Positions 7,702 to 17,565 of a stretch of 64,000 bases of DNA are shown here, in pieces. The DNA comes from Clostridiaceae bacterium M8S5 (GTDB lineage: Bacteria > Bacillota > Clostridia > Tissierellales > MCWD3): assembly GCA_029227815.1 (NCBI GenBank), contig CP118523.1:310001-374000 (forward strand), in the 5' to 3' direction. The notes beneath the pieces were generated by a model. The model ran no database searches. It was not told where the DNA came from and was given only the letters and a program-made list of their open reading frames with translations. The translations under genes and the position numbers were made by a program. Position 1 is the stretch's first letter. Every line of letters starts with the position of its first letter.

Positions 7702-9465
7702 TTATATTATGGTTGAGGATTGTTTAGGTAGCTTAATGATGACTTTTGTATAGTATCCTTCACTGCTTTTGACAGATATACCGTATTCATTACCAAAACA
7801 AAGCTTTATTCTCTTGTTGATATTTTTAAGTCCTAGTTTAGTGGATAATTCATCTGACGAGAGGATTTTCTTTTCGTTTTTAAGGTGTTTTTTTAGTTCA
7901 GAAAGTATTTCTATATTTATGCCACCACCTGTATCAATAATTTCTAGATAGATATTATTATCTATCTTTTTTGTTTGTATTAATATTATAACTTTCTTTT
8001 TTGTTTTTTTTATTCCATATTTAAAGCAGTTTTCGATTATAGGTTGTAGCGTCATTTTAGGCACATAAATTTTATCTGTATTGTCTGTAATAACAACGTA
8101 TTTAAATTTATCAGGAAATCTCAATCTCATAACCTTTATGTATTCGTAAGCACATGATAATTCTTCGTCTAAGTTAACAATAGTATCTTCTTTGACAGCG
8201 TATCTAAAAATCTTTGACATAGATAATGAAAGCTGTTCTATATCATATGCATTGTATATTAGAGATAAACTTCTTATAGTTTCTAGAGTATTGTATAAAA
8301 AATGTGGATTAATCTGGCTTTGATAGTATGAAAGTTTTGATTGGACATTAGAAAGTTCTAGTTGATAAAGTTCCCTTTGGGCATCTAGTAAAGCCTTGTT
8401 GGAGGTTTTGACCTTTTTCATCATTTTGTTTATGTGTATAGCAATATCGTTTATTTCGTTTTTGACATTAGAGTCAATGTCCTTGTATTGCTCCGAAGTT
8501 TCGTATTTATCTAGTTTTTTAGCAATAATTTCTACTGGTTTCGTTATAGCTCCTATAATTAATTTAGTGATAACAGCAAGAATCAAAAAACTTATGATAC
8601 CAATTAATATAAATATAGGCTTGATAGGACTAGCTTTACTTAAAATTTTATTCTTAGGAATGAGTATTAAAGCTTTCCAGTTTGTGTTTGCTATAGGTTG
8701 TTCAAGGTAGAGGTATCTTACATCTTGAATTGATATATATTCATCATTAATTTCATTGAAAACAGGGTTATATACAGTGTTATCCATTGATTTGTTACTG
8801 GTCATTATATTTTTATCATTTATTAGAAGTATAGTTGCATCAAGCTCGTTAATGTCATTTAGCTTAAAAATATTATCTACAAATTTATAATTTATTATTG
8901 AGATAAAATATCCCTCTATATTATGTGTTTTACTATTATACACAGGACTTAAGCATCCAAAATAATATTTATTTGTCTTGTGATCATATATACTATCTGT
9001 AAAAAAACTAGATTTGTATTGATTATTACTTATATTATATTTGGTGTATATGTCATAAAACACAGTACTAGCTACATCATTATTACCAACAATGATTTTT
9101 TCACCGTTCAAAGGATATAAAACTATCCCTTCCATTGTATCATTAAATAAAGAATTAAATTTTGCATAACCGTTAATAAAATAATCTCTAGTTTCACGTT
9201 TATTTAATAGTCCTTCGTCTATTACTTTATTGATTTCAAGAATATACGAGTAGTTGTTATTATTGACCATTATACTATTTAGGACAGTATTGATATTTCC
9301 TTCTATTACGTAGGTATTTGCTTTATAATAAGATTTTGTTCTTTCTATAAGAATATTGCCAATCATAGATAGCACAATCGATGAAGAAGTGACTAGTATA
9401 AAGACAATCATTATAATCATAAATTTGATTTGATTACGAATCTTGAAATCTATAAATTTTTTCAT
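7702..9465 (-). CDS. YesM/LytS-type sensor histidine kinase
   Basis: This 587-residue membrane kinase has a TM helix near 14-36, a large extracellular sensor region near 37-275 (Cache-like), a second TM near 277-299 and then HAMP. The phosphoacceptor region INPHFLYNTLETIRSL lies near residue 385, and a GHKL ATPase domain (NCFKYG, DTGGGI) closes the protein. It phosphorylates the partner encoded directly upstream, with an ATGA overlap at 9462-9465 and its ribosome site inside that gene. Such pairs often sense sugars or oligosaccharides and control nearby transporters. No sugar importer is adjacent here. Confidence 0.9.
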   Translation of the reverse strand: MKKFIDFKIRNQIKFMIIMIVFILVTSSSIVLSMIGNILIERTKSYYKANTYVIEGNINTVLNSIMVNNNNYSYILEINKVIDEGLLNKRETRDYFINGYAKFNSLFNDTMEGIVLYPLNGEKIIVGNNDVASTVFYDIYTKYNISNNQYKSSFFTDSIYDHKTNKYYFGCLSPVYNSKTHNIEGYFISIINYKFVDNIFKLNDINELDATILLINDKNIMTSNKSMDNTVYNPVFNEINDEYISIQDVRYLYLEQPIANTNWKALILIPKNKILSKASPIKPIFILIGIISFLILAVITKLIIGAITKPVEIIAKKLDKYETSEQYKDIDSNVKNEINDIAIHINKMMKKVKTSNKALLDAQRELYQLELSNVQSKLSYYQSQINPHFLYNTLETIRSLSLIYNAYDIEQLSLSMSKIFRYAVKEDTIVNLDEELSCAYEYIKVMRLRFPDKFKYVVITDNTDKIYVPKMTLQPIIENCFKYGIKKTKKKVIILIQTKKIDNNIYLEIIDTGGGINIEILSELKKHLKNEKKILSSDELSTKLGLKNINKRIKLCFGNEYGISVKSSEGYYTKVIIKLPKQSSTII

Positions 9466-10883
9466 AGGGACTCCTTCCTATAAATTCGAGGGGTTTTACC
9501 AGTGATTTTTTTAAATTGTTTAGTAAAATAGCAATAGTCGCTATACCCACACTTATTTGCAACCTGAGATATTGAGTCACTTTCATTTATTAAGAGGAAA
9601 CATGCTTTTTTTATTCTTAGCTCTAGGATATAATCAGTAAAGGTTTTCCCAAGTTTTCTCTTTATCAATTCACTAATATAATTTTGGTTGTAATAAAATT
9701 TATGCGCTATATCACTTAAATAAATGGTTTCTAAATAATTGGCGTGGATATAAGATAAAATCTTATCAAAAATATCTTTATCACTATTGTGGCTTATTTT
9801 TTTATTAATCCTAAAACTGTTATCAACAAAGTCGTATAAGAAATGCGATAAGTTATCAATATCTTTGTACTCAGCTATGATTTCATTGTAAGTTTTGTGC
9901 TCAAATTGACTAGACATTAAATTAGTGAAGTTAAAGTATTGTATACTGTTTGATAGGTAGTTATATAGTAGAGTTACTTCTAATATAGAGAGTTTATTAT
10001 TTCTAATAAAACTAGTAAAGCTACCAGCTAGTGAAAGTATATTTTCTAAGCTATTTAAATTGTTTATACATGATTTTACGATATTAAATATATTTATATG
10101 AGGAAGCTTATACTTGAATATATTCTTATCTTTATATATAAAGATATTGTTTATAGCAATATCAGCTTCGGTATATGTTTTATAAGGCGATATATCTTGA
10201 CTATAAAAATTACTAATACCTAGCAGAAAACTATCTGTTTTTATTTTAAAGATTTGATTGGTCAAATCTTTGTTGGTATTAACAAAATATACTCTTTTAC
10301 CGTTGCCTATAGTTAACACTATATAGTTACAATTATCAAGCATCTCTATAAGGGAATAATGTATAATATCTGTTTTTACTATTAGTGTCTGAAAACCAGT
10401 GTATTTAATTTCTTGATTGTTGATATTAAAAAGCTTTACATGAGTTGATATCTTTGTGTTAGTCAGTAAATTTTCGATTACTTCAAATGGGAAGTCAAGC
10501 TTATTTTTTGATTTGATAGTCATTACTAGATTAGACATTATGTTGTCAAGCTCGGATCTGTCTATAGGTTTTAATAAGTAATAAAATGCACTATATTTCA
10601 TTGCATTTTGAATGTACTCAAAGTCATCGTAACCACTGATTACAACAAATTGACTTGTATTTCCATTTAATCGTGCTGTTTTCATTAAATCAATACCAGA
10701 TATATCTCCCATATTAATATCTGTAAATACTATATCAGGATTGTTTTGCATGATATATTCTAATGCTACCTGTGCATCCGAAGACACTAAATCAACGTAT
10801 GCACCATATTGATTCCAATTACAGCTTTTCTCTATTCCTCTTGCAATTAAAGGTTCATCATCAATAATAACAACAGAGTACAA
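9462..10883 (-). CDS. YesN-type response regulator with AraC DNA-binding domain
   Basis: The receiver domain is at the N-terminus (SVVIIDDEPLIARG; phosphoacceptor in DIVFTDINMGD; conserved Lys in LLKPID). A poorly conserved middle follows. Two AraC helix-turn-helices occupy the last 100 residues (LSDIAHKFYYNQNYISEL and SISQVANKCGYSDYCYF). The frame extends upstream to 10988, but the receiver begins at the TTG at 10883, giving 473 residues; the extra 35 residues are not conserved in character. It pairs with the overlapping kinase. The divergent exporter genes at 11083 are possible targets. Confidence 0.87.
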   Translation of the reverse strand: MYSVVIIDDEPLIARGIEKSCNWNQYGAYVDLVSSDAQVALEYIMQNNPDIVFTDINMGDISGIDLMKTARLNGNTSQFVVISGYDDFEYIQNAMKYSAFYYLLKPIDRSELDNIMSNLVMTIKSKNKLDFPFEVIENLLTNTKISTHVKLFNINNQEIKYTGFQTLIVKTDIIHYSLIEMLDNCNYIVLTIGNGKRVYFVNTNKDLTNQIFKIKTDSFLLGISNFYSQDISPYKTYTEADIAINNIFIYKDKNIFKYKLPHINIFNIVKSCINNLNSLENILSLAGSFTSFIRNNKLSILEVTLLYNYLSNSIQYFNFTNLMSSQFEHKTYNEIIAEYKDIDNLSHFLYDFVDNSFRINKKISHNSDKDIFDKILSYIHANYLETIYLSDIAHKFYYNQNYISELIKRKLGKTFTDYILELRIKKACFLLINESDSISQVANKCGYSDYCYFTKQFKKITGKTPRIYRKESL

Positions 10884-11082
10884 TATACCACCACCATTTA
10901 TTGACTTTATATTATAAGTATACTCAAAAAAACATATCCACACAACGAGTTTTATAGCTTGTTTATTAAATATCTGAAAAATATACAAATTATATCTGAA
11001 TATATTACTATAATTCGTAAATCAGTCAAAGTATAATTTTAAATAGAGTTACTGAGTATATCATAAATGAAAGAGGTGTTTT

Positions 11083-13152
11083 ATGTATAGAGTAAGTAAA
11101 TTTATAGTAAATCATACTAAGGCTATAATAGCACTGTATTTAGTGCTTATGATTATAGGCGGGATATTGTCAACACAGGTGAGCATAAATCTTAACAATG
11201 CATCATATTTACCTGATTCTATGAATTCAAAAAAAGCAGTTATAAAACTAGGCGAAGAATTTGGAATAAAGGGAGTAGCGCTTATCTTACTTGAACATAA
11301 AGAGATATACGAAGTAGAAGAAATTAAAAACAACATAAAAAAAATACAAGGAGTAAAGGACGTAATATGGCTTGATGATTTTACAGATATAAATATGCCT
11401 TTAGAATTTATAGATAAAGAATATATAAAACAGTTTTATAAAAATAAAAATGCTTTATTACAGGTGTTATTTGAAGATATTGATGAGAGTGAGGATACCC
11501 ATAAAGGGATAGAGGAAATAGAAACAATAATAGATAGTGATTCGTATATAAGCGGGACATCTATTATGTCAAAAAATATGATAGATAGGTCAAATAGAGA
11601 AGTTATAATATATTCATTAGTTGCTGTAGCGTTGGTACTAATAATACTGTTAATCTCTACATCTTCGTGGATAGAACCATTTATATTTATAACAACTATC
11701 ATAGTTTCTATACTCATAAATATGGGACTCAATATATTTAAGGGAGAAGTGTCCCAAGTAACATATTCAGCAGCTAGCATACTTCAATTCGCAGTGTCTA
11801 TGGACTATATGATATTTTTACTCCATAGATTCCATGATGAGAGAAAAAAAGTTTCTACTGTGAAAGAAGCCATGATTAATAGCTTAATGTTATCATATAA
11901 ATCTATAGTTGCAAGCGGTGTTACAACTATAGCTGGTTTCATAGCTCTAACATTTATGGATTTTGGGATAGGAAAGGATCTAGGGTTTGTACTTGCAAGA
12001 GGTGTGTTTTTAAGCCTTATAACAGTATTGACGTTTTTACCTGCTACTATAGTGATACTTGAAAAGTGGATAGAAAAGTTCAGACACAAGGAGATAGCGC
12101 CTAAATTTAATTATGTATCACGTATACCGGGTAAAGGAAGGTATGCATTTGTAATAATATTGTTTGTCTTAGCTGGATTGTTTTATTTAGCTCAGTCAAA
12201 CATTGAGTATTACTACGATAATAGTAATGTTCTGCCGATAGAAGATTCTTCTTTAATAGCTAGAGACAAGATAAACGAAGAATATGGAAACATGAATAAA
12301 AACATCATCATAATACCAAGTGGAGATGATTTAAAGGAAAGTAGCTTAGTCAAGGAGCTAAGTAATTCAAGGTATATAAACAATATAGAAAGTCTTTATT
12401 CTATTACTAAAAATGTGATTGCTGATTTTATGATACCAAAAGAAATTAAGGACAAATTCACAAACGGTAAGTATTCCATTATTAATATTAATCTTAGCAC
12501 AGGTGTCGAAGACAAAGAGGCTTTTGAGGCTACCTTTAGCATACGAAATATAGTAGGTAGTTATTATAAAGAATACTATATTGCTGGAGAAGCATTTACT
12601 TATAAAGACTTAAAAGATGTTACGGATAATGATTTTTACTTGATCAATATAATATCAATAGTTTTTATACTAATTATACTTATGGTAACATTCAAATCAA
12701 TTTTAATACCTTTCATTGCAGTGTTTGTAATAGAAGCTTCTATATGGATTAATGTAGGTATGGCTTATTTTCTACAATCTAAGATGAGCTTTATAAGCTT
12801 TATCATCATAGGGGCTATACAGTTAGGTGCAACAGTTGATTATGCAATATTGTATATAAATAGATATAAAGAAAATCGTGAAAGCATGACACCTATAGAA
12901 GCGGCTAAGGAAACTTTCAGAAATACAGCAAAGTCAATACTAGTCAGTGGTAGTATCCTAGTAACAGCAACATTTAGTATATATTTTATAGCTACTATAA
13001 GAACTGCTTCTGAGATTTGCTTACTAATTGGAAGAGGAGGAATCATTAGTATGTTTAATGTATTATTTGTTTTACCAGGATTCTTGATAATAGCTGATTC
13101 TTTAATAAGTAAAATAACTGTTAAGTGGAAGATAAATAATCATATTAGATAA
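11083..13152 (+). CDS. RND-superfamily MMPL-type exporter
   Basis: This 689-residue protein has the duplicated RND layout: TM1, an extracellular loop, then a five-to-six helix block, all repeated. Charged motifs inside the membrane blocks (FAVSMDYMIFLLHRFHDE and GATVDYAILYINRYKE) are typical of MMPL/YdfJ-like pumps. It probably exports lipids, peptides or drugs using the proton gradient. GAAAGAGGTG precedes the ATG. It is followed after 17 bases by a secreted Leu/Gly heptad-repeat protein, an arrangement common in Firmicutes that suggests a joint export complex. Confidence 0.88.
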   Translation: MYRVSKFIVNHTKAIIALYLVLMIIGGILSTQVSINLNNASYLPDSMNSKKAVIKLGEEFGIKGVALILLEHKEIYEVEEIKNNIKKIQGVKDVIWLDDFTDINMPLEFIDKEYIKQFYKNKNALLQVLFEDIDESEDTHKGIEEIETIIDSDSYISGTSIMSKNMIDRSNREVIIYSLVAVALVLIILLISTSSWIEPFIFITTIIVSILINMGLNIFKGEVSQVTYSAASILQFAVSMDYMIFLLHRFHDERKKVSTVKEAMINSLMLSYKSIVASGVTTIAGFIALTFMDFGIGKDLGFVLARGVFLSLITVLTFLPATIVILEKWIEKFRHKEIAPKFNYVSRIPGKGRYAFVIILFVLAGLFYLAQSNIEYYYDNSNVLPIEDSSLIARDKINEEYGNMNKNIIIIPSGDDLKESSLVKELSNSRYINNIESLYSITKNVIADFMIPKEIKDKFTNGKYSIININLSTGVEDKEAFEATFSIRNIVGSYYKEYYIAGEAFTYKDLKDVTDNDFYLINIISIVFILIILMVTFKSILIPFIAVFVIEASIWINVGMAYFLQSKMSFISFIIIGAIQLGATVDYAILYINRYKENRESMTPIEAAKETFRNTAKSILVSGSILVTATFSIYFIATIRTASEICLLIGRGGIISMFNVLFVLPGFLIIADSLISKITVKWKINNHIR

Positions 13153-13169
13153 TATGGGGAGTGAGTTTA

Positions 13170-14816
13170 ATGAGTTGTAAAAAGAGTATTTTAATAGCTT
13201 TGATGCTAGTTTTATCTTTATTAGTCAGCAATGCTTACGCTTTTTCTGAAGGTTCAGGAATAAAGTTAAACAAGGACGAGACAATTTATACAATGCTCAA
13301 TTATGATGGTTCTGTAAAAGAGCAAAAGGTAATTAATCATTTTTTTGAAATAAAAGAAAACACTGTCACAGATTATGGTAGCTATTTAAAAGTAAGACCT
13401 CTTAAAAGAACACCACAGCCAAAGATAGAAAAAAATAAGACTATATGGGATACTTCGGATTATATAGGCAAAGATTTCTATTATGAAGGATTAATTAATA
13501 AAGAGCTACCTTTTGATTTTAAGATAAAATACTATTTGAATAATAAGCTAATAAATGCAGATAAATTAGCAGGGCAAGAGGGTATTGTGAAAATAGTAAT
13601 TGATGTAACCAAAAATGAAAATTGTAATGAGATTTTTCAATCAAATTACATGGCTCAGATTACGTTTAAACTTGATTTAGATAATATTAAAATAGCAAGC
13701 CAAAACGGTGGCATTAACACTGTTGTAGGTAAATACTCAACTCTTACTTATGCAGTAATGCAAAGTCAATCTAAAACAATAGAGCTTGTGTTAAAGGCAA
13801 AAAAGTTTAGTCTAGAACCAATAAATATAGCTATAATAAAAAGTTCTTTAGGTAATTATGGCATAGGAGATATGGCAAGCGGTATTAGCGATTTAAGAGA
13901 AGGTTCACTAACGTTAGTAAAGGGATCAAAAACATTGAACGATGGAATAGTAGATTTATCAAGAGGAATAGAGGATCTAGCAGTAGGTGTTAGTGATTTG
14001 TCTAATGGATTAAATGACTTAGATGAAGGATTATCAAAATATAAAGAAGGATTAGTAGCTTATAAAAATGGAGTAGTAGCTACTACTAAAGAGGTTAATA
14101 ATCTAGGTATTCAGTTAGATAATATTAACGATCAAGGTAACGTTATAGCTAAAGGTTATGATGAAATCTATGCAGGAATGAAAGGTATAGGAGATAGTCA
14201 GCTGGAATTGATAAAGTTAGCTAATGAGCTTATTGATAGTTCAGATCCAAGGGTTCAGAATCTAGCCAAAGGAGTATTAGCTAACAACGCAAAAATAAAA
14301 CAGATGACATCAGTACTCAAGAAATCAAATGAAGGATTAAAAGCATTTACAGATGGGGTAGATAACATAACTAAAGGACTTACTATACTGAATAAAGGCG
14401 CAGGTGCATTACCAGTAAAGATGAATAAACTTATAGATGGATATATACCACTATATAAAGGATATACTGACGTTAACAAAGGGCTAAAAGGCACAAAAAA
14501 CGGAATAAATAAAATGAGCAAAGAAGTAAGAGCTATACCAACTAATATTAGTAAATTGATAAATGGGCAAGAAAAAATAGCTAATGGTATAGTAGAGTTT
14601 AGTGACAATTTAGAAAGCACATTTGTAAGTAATAAAAAAGAAGAGATAGTTTCTTTTGTAGAAAGTAGCCTGCAAGTCAATACTGTTTCATTTGTATTAA
14701 AGACACCGCCAATAGAGGAAACTAACGATAAGTCAACCAATATATATAATAACTCGAAAAGAAAGCAATCGTGGTATGTAAAATTGTGGAGAAGATTTTT
14801 AGATTTATTTAATTAA
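13170..14816 (+). CDS. Secreted xxxLxxG heptad-repeat protein, partner of RND pump
   Basis: A signal peptide (CKKSILIALMLVLSLLVSNAYA) is followed by a beta-rich domain of about 200 residues. Next come heptads of the x-x-x-Leu-x-x-Gly kind (SDLREGS, KTLNDGI, EDLAVGV, NDLDEGL and more) running to about residue 480. These repeats are shared with YhgE/Pip proteins and form long helical hairpins. The C-terminus ends in a basic amphipathic stretch (KLWRRFLDLFN), with no sortase motif. I start at the ATG at 13170, behind GGGGAGTGAG, rather than the GTG at 13161. It is translated together with the RND exporter. Confidence 0.8.
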   Translation: MSCKKSILIALMLVLSLLVSNAYAFSEGSGIKLNKDETIYTMLNYDGSVKEQKVINHFFEIKENTVTDYGSYLKVRPLKRTPQPKIEKNKTIWDTSDYIGKDFYYEGLINKELPFDFKIKYYLNNKLINADKLAGQEGIVKIVIDVTKNENCNEIFQSNYMAQITFKLDLDNIKIASQNGGINTVVGKYSTLTYAVMQSQSKTIELVLKAKKFSLEPINIAIIKSSLGNYGIGDMASGISDLREGSLTLVKGSKTLNDGIVDLSRGIEDLAVGVSDLSNGLNDLDEGLSKYKEGLVAYKNGVVATTKEVNNLGIQLDNINDQGNVIAKGYDEIYAGMKGIGDSQLELIKLANELIDSSDPRVQNLAKGVLANNAKIKQMTSVLKKSNEGLKAFTDGVDNITKGLTILNKGAGALPVKMNKLIDGYIPLYKGYTDVNKGLKGTKNGINKMSKEVRAIPTNISKLINGQEKIANGIVEFSDNLESTFVSNKKEEIVSFVESSLQVNTVSFVLKTPPIEETNDKSTNIYNNSKRKQSWYVKLWRRFLDLFN

Positions 14817-15145
14817 TAGGATATTAAAACAAGATATAGCTCTCTCTTATATAAAAAATACTGTTCGGATTTTTTGTATAATTAAAGGAAAAAGGAATCT
14901 TCGATGAAATCAAGTAAAAGATAAGTATGATTTAAATAAGAATTGAATTAATATTATCAATAATATACATTTTAGTATTTAAATTACTAAATGTATAGGT
15001 CGCTAGAAAAACAAGAGTTTGTATAAAATTGTGGATGACATTATGTTTTGGATAGTTATTTTTCTTAGAGAAATAACTATTGCCTTCTGTATAATGGTTA
15101 GCAAACTATACTACACAAATGGGGATAGATATTTTTTATTTTAAT
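14817..15145. other. Intergenic region with one perfect hairpin
   Basis: No coding frame is supported here. The one clear structure is ATAGTTATTT (15052-15061) pairing with AAATAACTAT (15071-15080). It lacks a T-run on the plus strand, so it is a weak terminator candidate for the exporter operon. The HcpR-like operator follows directly. Confidence 0.5.
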
Positions 15146-15188
15146 GGTAACATATGATACTTGTTTATATAACTCAATATGATATTAT
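15146..15188 (+). promoter_or_regulatory. HcpR-like box 1 and -10 element (autoregulation)
   Basis: The box GGTAACATATGATACT (15146-15161) is followed after exactly 21 bases by TATTAT (15183-15188). For a 16-bp Crp/Fnr-family site this spacing puts the centre at -41.5, the class II activator position. The same box, at the same offset, precedes the gene cluster at 16343 and hcp at 19677. Confidence 0.75.
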
Positions 15189-15244
15189 AAAGATAATAAA
15201 GCACTTAATTGTTAATAATTTATTAAATTGAGGATGGATAGATA

Positions 15245-15931
15245 ATGTATGAAAAATGGGTAAATCAGCTTATTAAAGTGGAGTTATTTAAAAATATTGA
15301 TAAAAATGAACTAAATAAAATATTGTGTTGTTTGCAACCTACCATAAAATCATATAAAAAGAAAGACATAATAACTATTGAAAAAAGAGAACTTATTGGA
15401 ATAGGCATAGTACTTGAAGGAGAAGTAATAGTTGGCAAAGATACATTAGCTGGAGATAGAGTGATGATAGCAAGATTAAATAAGGGTGAATTATTTGGAG
15501 AAGTAGCTGCCTTTACAAATGATGGATGGTTAGCGACTGTTATAGCAAACACAGATTGCACTATTTTGTTTTTTCCTCCACACCAAATAGTAGGCGTATG
15601 TAGGCATTCATGTGATGGTCATAGAAAGCTAATTCAGAACATGTTGCAAATCGTTGCAAAAAAAGCATTTGTTTTGAATAAAAAAGTAGAAATGCTTTCA
15701 CTCAAAAGTATTAGGAAAAAAATTAGCAACTATTTACTTGGTCAATTTGCTCGTAAAAAAACATTAAGCTTTGAGATACCACTTAAAAGAAATGAATTAG
15801 CTGAATATCTATTAGTATCAAGACCGTCACTTTCGAGGGAATTAATCAATATGAAAGAAGAGGGGATTATAGATTTTTATAGGAACTCTTTTAAAATAGT
15901 TGATATAGATAGATTAAAGAGATGTTTATAG
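15245..15931 (+). CDS. hcpR: Crp/Fnr-family regulator, HcpR-like
   Basis: This 228-residue protein has an N-terminal cyclic-nucleotide-binding-like beta barrel (LEGEVIVGKDTLAGDR, then FGEVAAF), a dimer helix near 125-150 and a C-terminal winged helix whose recognition helix reads SRPSLSREL. It lacks the four-Cys pattern of Fnr. In anaerobes, HcpR-type regulators respond to nitrosative stress and activate hcp. Here hcp lies four genes downstream, and all three promoters of the island share one box, including its own. The name rests on this context and on family resemblance, not on a phylogeny. Start ATG at 15245. Confidence 0.78.
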   Translation: MYEKWVNQLIKVELFKNIDKNELNKILCCLQPTIKSYKKKDIITIEKRELIGIGIVLEGEVIVGKDTLAGDRVMIARLNKGELFGEVAAFTNDGWLATVIANTDCTILFFPPHQIVGVCRHSCDGHRKLIQNMLQIVAKKAFVLNKKVEMLSLKSIRKKISNYLLGQFARKKTLSFEIPLKRNELAEYLLVSRPSLSRELINMKEEGIIDFYRNSFKIVDIDRLKRCL

Positions 15932-15953
15932 AATAAATTAGATGTTAAAAACC

Positions 15954-16072
15954 CATCAAGTTTCGGATTATAGAAAAAAACCAATTGTTGCGTTGTATTC
16001 AATAAGAATCTATGCTACTTAATTTTAATACCACTCCCAATTTGAATTTTTACTACAGTCTGTATCTTGATG
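15954..16072 (+). repeat. Dispersed inverted-ended element, copy A (shortened)
   Basis: It runs from CGGATTATAG (15964-15973) to CTACAGTCTG (16053-16062). The ends pair with mostly GU-compatible changes, and the stem is extended by flanking CATCAAG (15954-15960) and CTTGATG (16066-16072). Internal blocks GTTGCGTTG, ATGCTAC and AATTTTAAT match copies B (29826-29945, inverted) and C (60431-60515). The internal small hairpin present in copy B is missing here. Confidence 0.65.
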
Positions 16073-16092
16073 ACTTTGTCATCAATCTAAAT

Positions 16093-16128
16093 GAGATGCT
16101 AAAGATGCATCTCGTTTATTATTTTTTT
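16093..16128 (+). terminator. Rho-independent terminator 1 after hcpR
   Basis: GAGATGC (16093-16099) pairs with GCATCTC (16107-16113), followed by a T-rich run to 16128. Confidence 0.8.
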
Positions 16129-16133
16129 GTAAA

Positions 16134-16171
16134 AACACCTATGTTATCTTTAACAGGTGTTATTTTTATTT
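16134..16171 (+). terminator. Rho-independent terminator 2 after hcpR
   Basis: AACACCT (16134-16140) pairs with AGGTGTT (16155-16161), followed by ATTTTTATTT. Two tandem terminators insulate hcpR from the next operon, so each unit depends on its own HcpR-like box. Confidence 0.75.
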
Positions 16172-16266
16172 AGAACACGATATATTTCGGTTATTTAAAA
16201 ACTAAAACTTTAGCATTTTTATTATGCAAAAATGAGAATACTAACTATGACATTAAATAATCAAAT

Positions 16267-16309
16267 GGTAACATAGGATACCGAATATTTGTTTTTTTGA
16301 TGTTAAACT
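16267..16309 (+). promoter_or_regulatory. HcpR-like box 2 and -10 element
   Basis: GGTAACATAGGATACC (16267-16282) is an imperfect palindrome with GGTA and TACC ends. A 21-base gap leads to TAAACT (16304-16309), a fair -10. This is the same geometry as boxes 1 and 3. Confidence 0.75.
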
Positions 16310-16342
16310 ATTATTAAATTAACAGAGAGTGAGGAATATAAA

Positions 16343-17563
16343 ATGGCAAATAAATACTTTGATATAAAAGATTCTTTATATGATGTAACTCAAAAATATA
16401 AAGAGTCAATAGATTTATTAAAATCAGTAGGTATAGATAATATAGAAGATGAAAACATGAGATCTACAATAGGTAAATCTATCTCATTAGAAGATGCCCT
16501 AAGACTAAAGAAAATAGCAGTAGATACTTTCCAGTCGCAGCTTATAGAGAGAATCGAAAATAATGAAAAATCTCTTAAAAAAGAAATATCAGAAAAGAAT
16601 GCTGTGAAAATAGCTGGGATTTTGCCTTGTCCAGTTAGAGTCCCATTAACAGAAGCTTTTGAAGAATGGATAGAAGAAAAAAAATTAGATTATCCGTTGG
16701 ATTATGAGTTGAAAGCTGCATCAATGGGTATTGAATGGATAAAAGATGCTTTGAAAAATCAGTCAAAAGATAGCCTTTCAGATATATTTATATCAGCTGG
16801 ATTTGATTTGTTCTTTGATAAGAAATTATTTGGTAAATATAAATCTGAAAACTTGTTTAAAGATTTAACAGATTTTGAAAATTATAATGAGGATTTTCAT
16901 AACGATTATATCCAGTTACAAGACCCAAACAGACAATATTCAATGATTGGTGTTGTACCAGCAGTATTCTTAGTAAACCAACAAGAGTTACAAGGTAGAA
17001 AAATACCAACAAGTTGGGAAGATATTATAAATGGAGAATATAAAAATAGTGTGAGTTTACCTATAGGTGACTTTGATTTATTCAATGCCATCTTGTTAAA
17101 CATATATAAGAATTATGGTGAAGATGGAGTAAGGCGATTAGGACAATGTCTACAAAGAAGCATGCATCCATCGGAAATGGTGAAATCTCATACAAAGAAA
17201 TACGAAAGACCCGTAGTAACGATAATGCCGTATTTCTTCACAAAAATGATTAAAAAAGGTGGCCCTATGGTAGCAGTATGGCCAAAAGATGGAGCTATAA
17301 TAAGTCCGATATTTATGTTAAGCAAAAAAGATAAAGAAGACAAACTGAAACCTATAGTTGATTTCTTTGCTTCAAAAGAAATAGGTGAAATTTTATCTCA
17401 CAACGGTAAATTCCCTAGTGTCAATCCAGAGGTTAATAATATGATAACAAAAGAAAACAAATATATGTGGTTGGGTTGGGATTATATAAAAGAACATGAT
17501 ATTTCAACATTAATAAAAAAATGCGAAGAGATATTTAATAATGCAGTAAAAGGAGATGATTGA
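16343..17563 (+). CDS. Cytoplasmic substrate-binding-protein-like protein with N-terminal DUF1858/ScdA_N-like helices
   Basis: Residues from about 85 to the end read as a type 2 periplasmic-binding-protein fold (KIAGILPCPVRVPLTEAFEEW, SMIGVVPAVFLVN, IPTSWEDIINGEYKNSVSLP, VPAV and WPKDGAIISPI blocks), like Fe/thiamine-type ABC binding proteins. Unusually, there is no signal peptide or lipobox, so it stays in the cytoplasm. Residues 1-60 (DVTQKYKESIDLLKSVGI) resemble the helical DUF1858/ScdA_N module of iron-centre repair proteins, without its cysteines. It opens an HcpR-box operon with a GTPase and an ABC ATPase but no permease. I infer a role in metal or cluster handling rather than uptake. 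Confidence 0.72.
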   Translation: MANKYFDIKDSLYDVTQKYKESIDLLKSVGIDNIEDENMRSTIGKSISLEDALRLKKIAVDTFQSQLIERIENNEKSLKKEISEKNAVKIAGILPCPVRVPLTEAFEEWIEEKKLDYPLDYELKAASMGIEWIKDALKNQSKDSLSDIFISAGFDLFFDKKLFGKYKSENLFKDLTDFENYNEDFHNDYIQLQDPNRQYSMIGVVPAVFLVNQQELQGRKIPTSWEDIINGEYKNSVSLPIGDFDLFNAILLNIYKNYGEDGVRRLGQCLQRSMHPSEMVKSHTKKYERPVVTIMPYFFTKMIKKGGPMVAVWPKDGAIISPIFMLSKKDKEDKLKPIVDFFASKEIGEILSHNGKFPSVNPEVNNMITKENKYMWLGWDYIKEHDISTLIKKCEEIFNNAVKGDD

Positions 17564-17565
17564 TT

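Noticed and set aside
16067..16085. TTGATGAC/GTCATCAA hairpin as an operator
   Set aside because: It competes with the outer stem of repeat copy A and is not found elsewhere in the window; more likely part of that element's flank.
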